NCBI GenBank assembly: GCA_024449915.1
Contig: JAMZAV010000109.1
Coordinates: 248,001 to 312,000, forward strand
Direction: 5' to 3'
Origin: Sweltsa coloradensis
Lineage: Eukaryota; Arthropoda; Insecta; Plecoptera; Chloroperlidae
Length of the DNA stretch: 64,000 nucleotides
The notes beneath the pieces are model-generated. The model saw only the letters and a list, made by a program, of their open reading frames with translations. It did not search any database and was not told the origin of the DNA. The translations under genes were made by a program, and so were the position numbers. Every line of letters starts with the position of its first letter. The stretch's first letter is position 1. This document shows, piece after piece, positions 63,684 to 64,000 of the stretch.

Positions 63684-63796
63684 AAAAAAAAGAGAAAATG
63701 CCCACCTCACAAACATCAGATAGTAGAAGGGGAGTATATTACTCCCCGAAACTAGCGGCGAGCTCTGGCAAACGACGAAGACGATGACTAATTAAA
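63684..63796 (+). mobile_element. SINE A fragment
   Basis: AGAGAAAATGCCCACCTCAC to GAGCTCTGGCAAACGACG, with the core and 3' end missing. It joins directly to the copies on either side. Confidence 0.83.
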
Positions 63797-63797
63797 T

Positions 63798-64000
63798 CCC
63801 CGTCTGGGTCCGGGGTAGAATTGCCCCAGAGCATGGCTCTGCTAATCATACAAGACGATTTAAGAGAAAAAGTCCACCTCGCAAACATCAGCTAGTATAA
63901 AGGGTAGTTTTTTTTTCTCCCCGAAAATAGAGGCGAGCTCTGTCAATCGTCGTCGGGGAACTTGCCTCCTTCCCTTGACGACCCCTGGACGACGATGACG
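63798..64000 (+). mobile_element. SINE A, cut by the window end
   Basis: CCCCGTCTGGGTCCGGGG through the 5' core and into the GAC-rich middle, where the window ends. Confidence 0.9.

Overview
The window looks like AT-rich, repeat-saturated animal nuclear DNA, most likely from a marine invertebrate; a mollusc or another lophotrochozoan is my guess. Four things point that way: SINE cores that resemble the 'Meta' type of SINE common in molluscs (a comparison from memory, not an alignment), an RNase H-bearing LINE of the I superfamily, a TAA-targeting LINE of R4/Dong type, and a Penelope-like element with hammerhead-like motifs. I find no complete host gene. Almost every open reading frame is a chance frame inside a repeat. 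The one host-exon candidate is a short 5' exon at 54531-54707, and it is weak.

Two families make up much of the window. LINE B is present as about 36 mostly 5'-truncated copies. Its C-terminal protein has RNase H and a CCHC knuckle. It is followed by a 3' UTR, a GGCGC...GCGCC hairpin and a TCACGTCGTCGT tail. SINE A is present as about 40 full or partial copies of a ~380-bp unit: a 5' core, a GAC/GAT-rich middle, a TGGCTGGTTCTGACCAGCA hairpin, and a 3' end that mimics the LINE B hairpin. SINE A is repeatedly nested in LINE B 3' UTRs (43263-43641 has an 11-bp target-site duplication) or sits just downstream of LINE B tails. All SINE A copies and all but one LINE B copy lie on the plus strand. 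A smaller relative, SINE D (44665-44952, 61986-62256), has the same hairpin and 3' end.

Layout: 0-5 kb holds a ~1.8-kb inverted-repeat element with an AACGTT/ACGTAT lattice. 5-19 kb is nested SINE A/LINE B with small tandem arrays. 19.4-21.5 kb holds the 3' half of an R4/Dong-like LINE between TAA microsatellites. 23-30 kb has SINE A, a TIR family (C), and a 1.4-kb near-perfect foldback element inside a SINE. 30-33 kb has a LINE B copy flanked by ~205-bp direct repeats. 37-38 kb has a ~560-bp tandem duplication that splits a SINE. 39-42 kb has a Penelope-like fragment followed by the longest LINE B copy. 43-64 kb is more SINE A/LINE B, a satellite built from the LINE B tail (60167-60612), and a tRNA-derived SINE on the minus strand (60618-61053).

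The observations I consider most worth following are: (1) LINE B copies flanked by 200+ bp direct repeats placed exactly like target-site duplications; (2) the foldback element; (3) the 3' hairpin shared by LINE B, SINE A and SINE D, together with the same-strand LINE B-then-SINE A arrangement; (4) the satellite made from a LINE tail. Family names A-G are local labels for this window.
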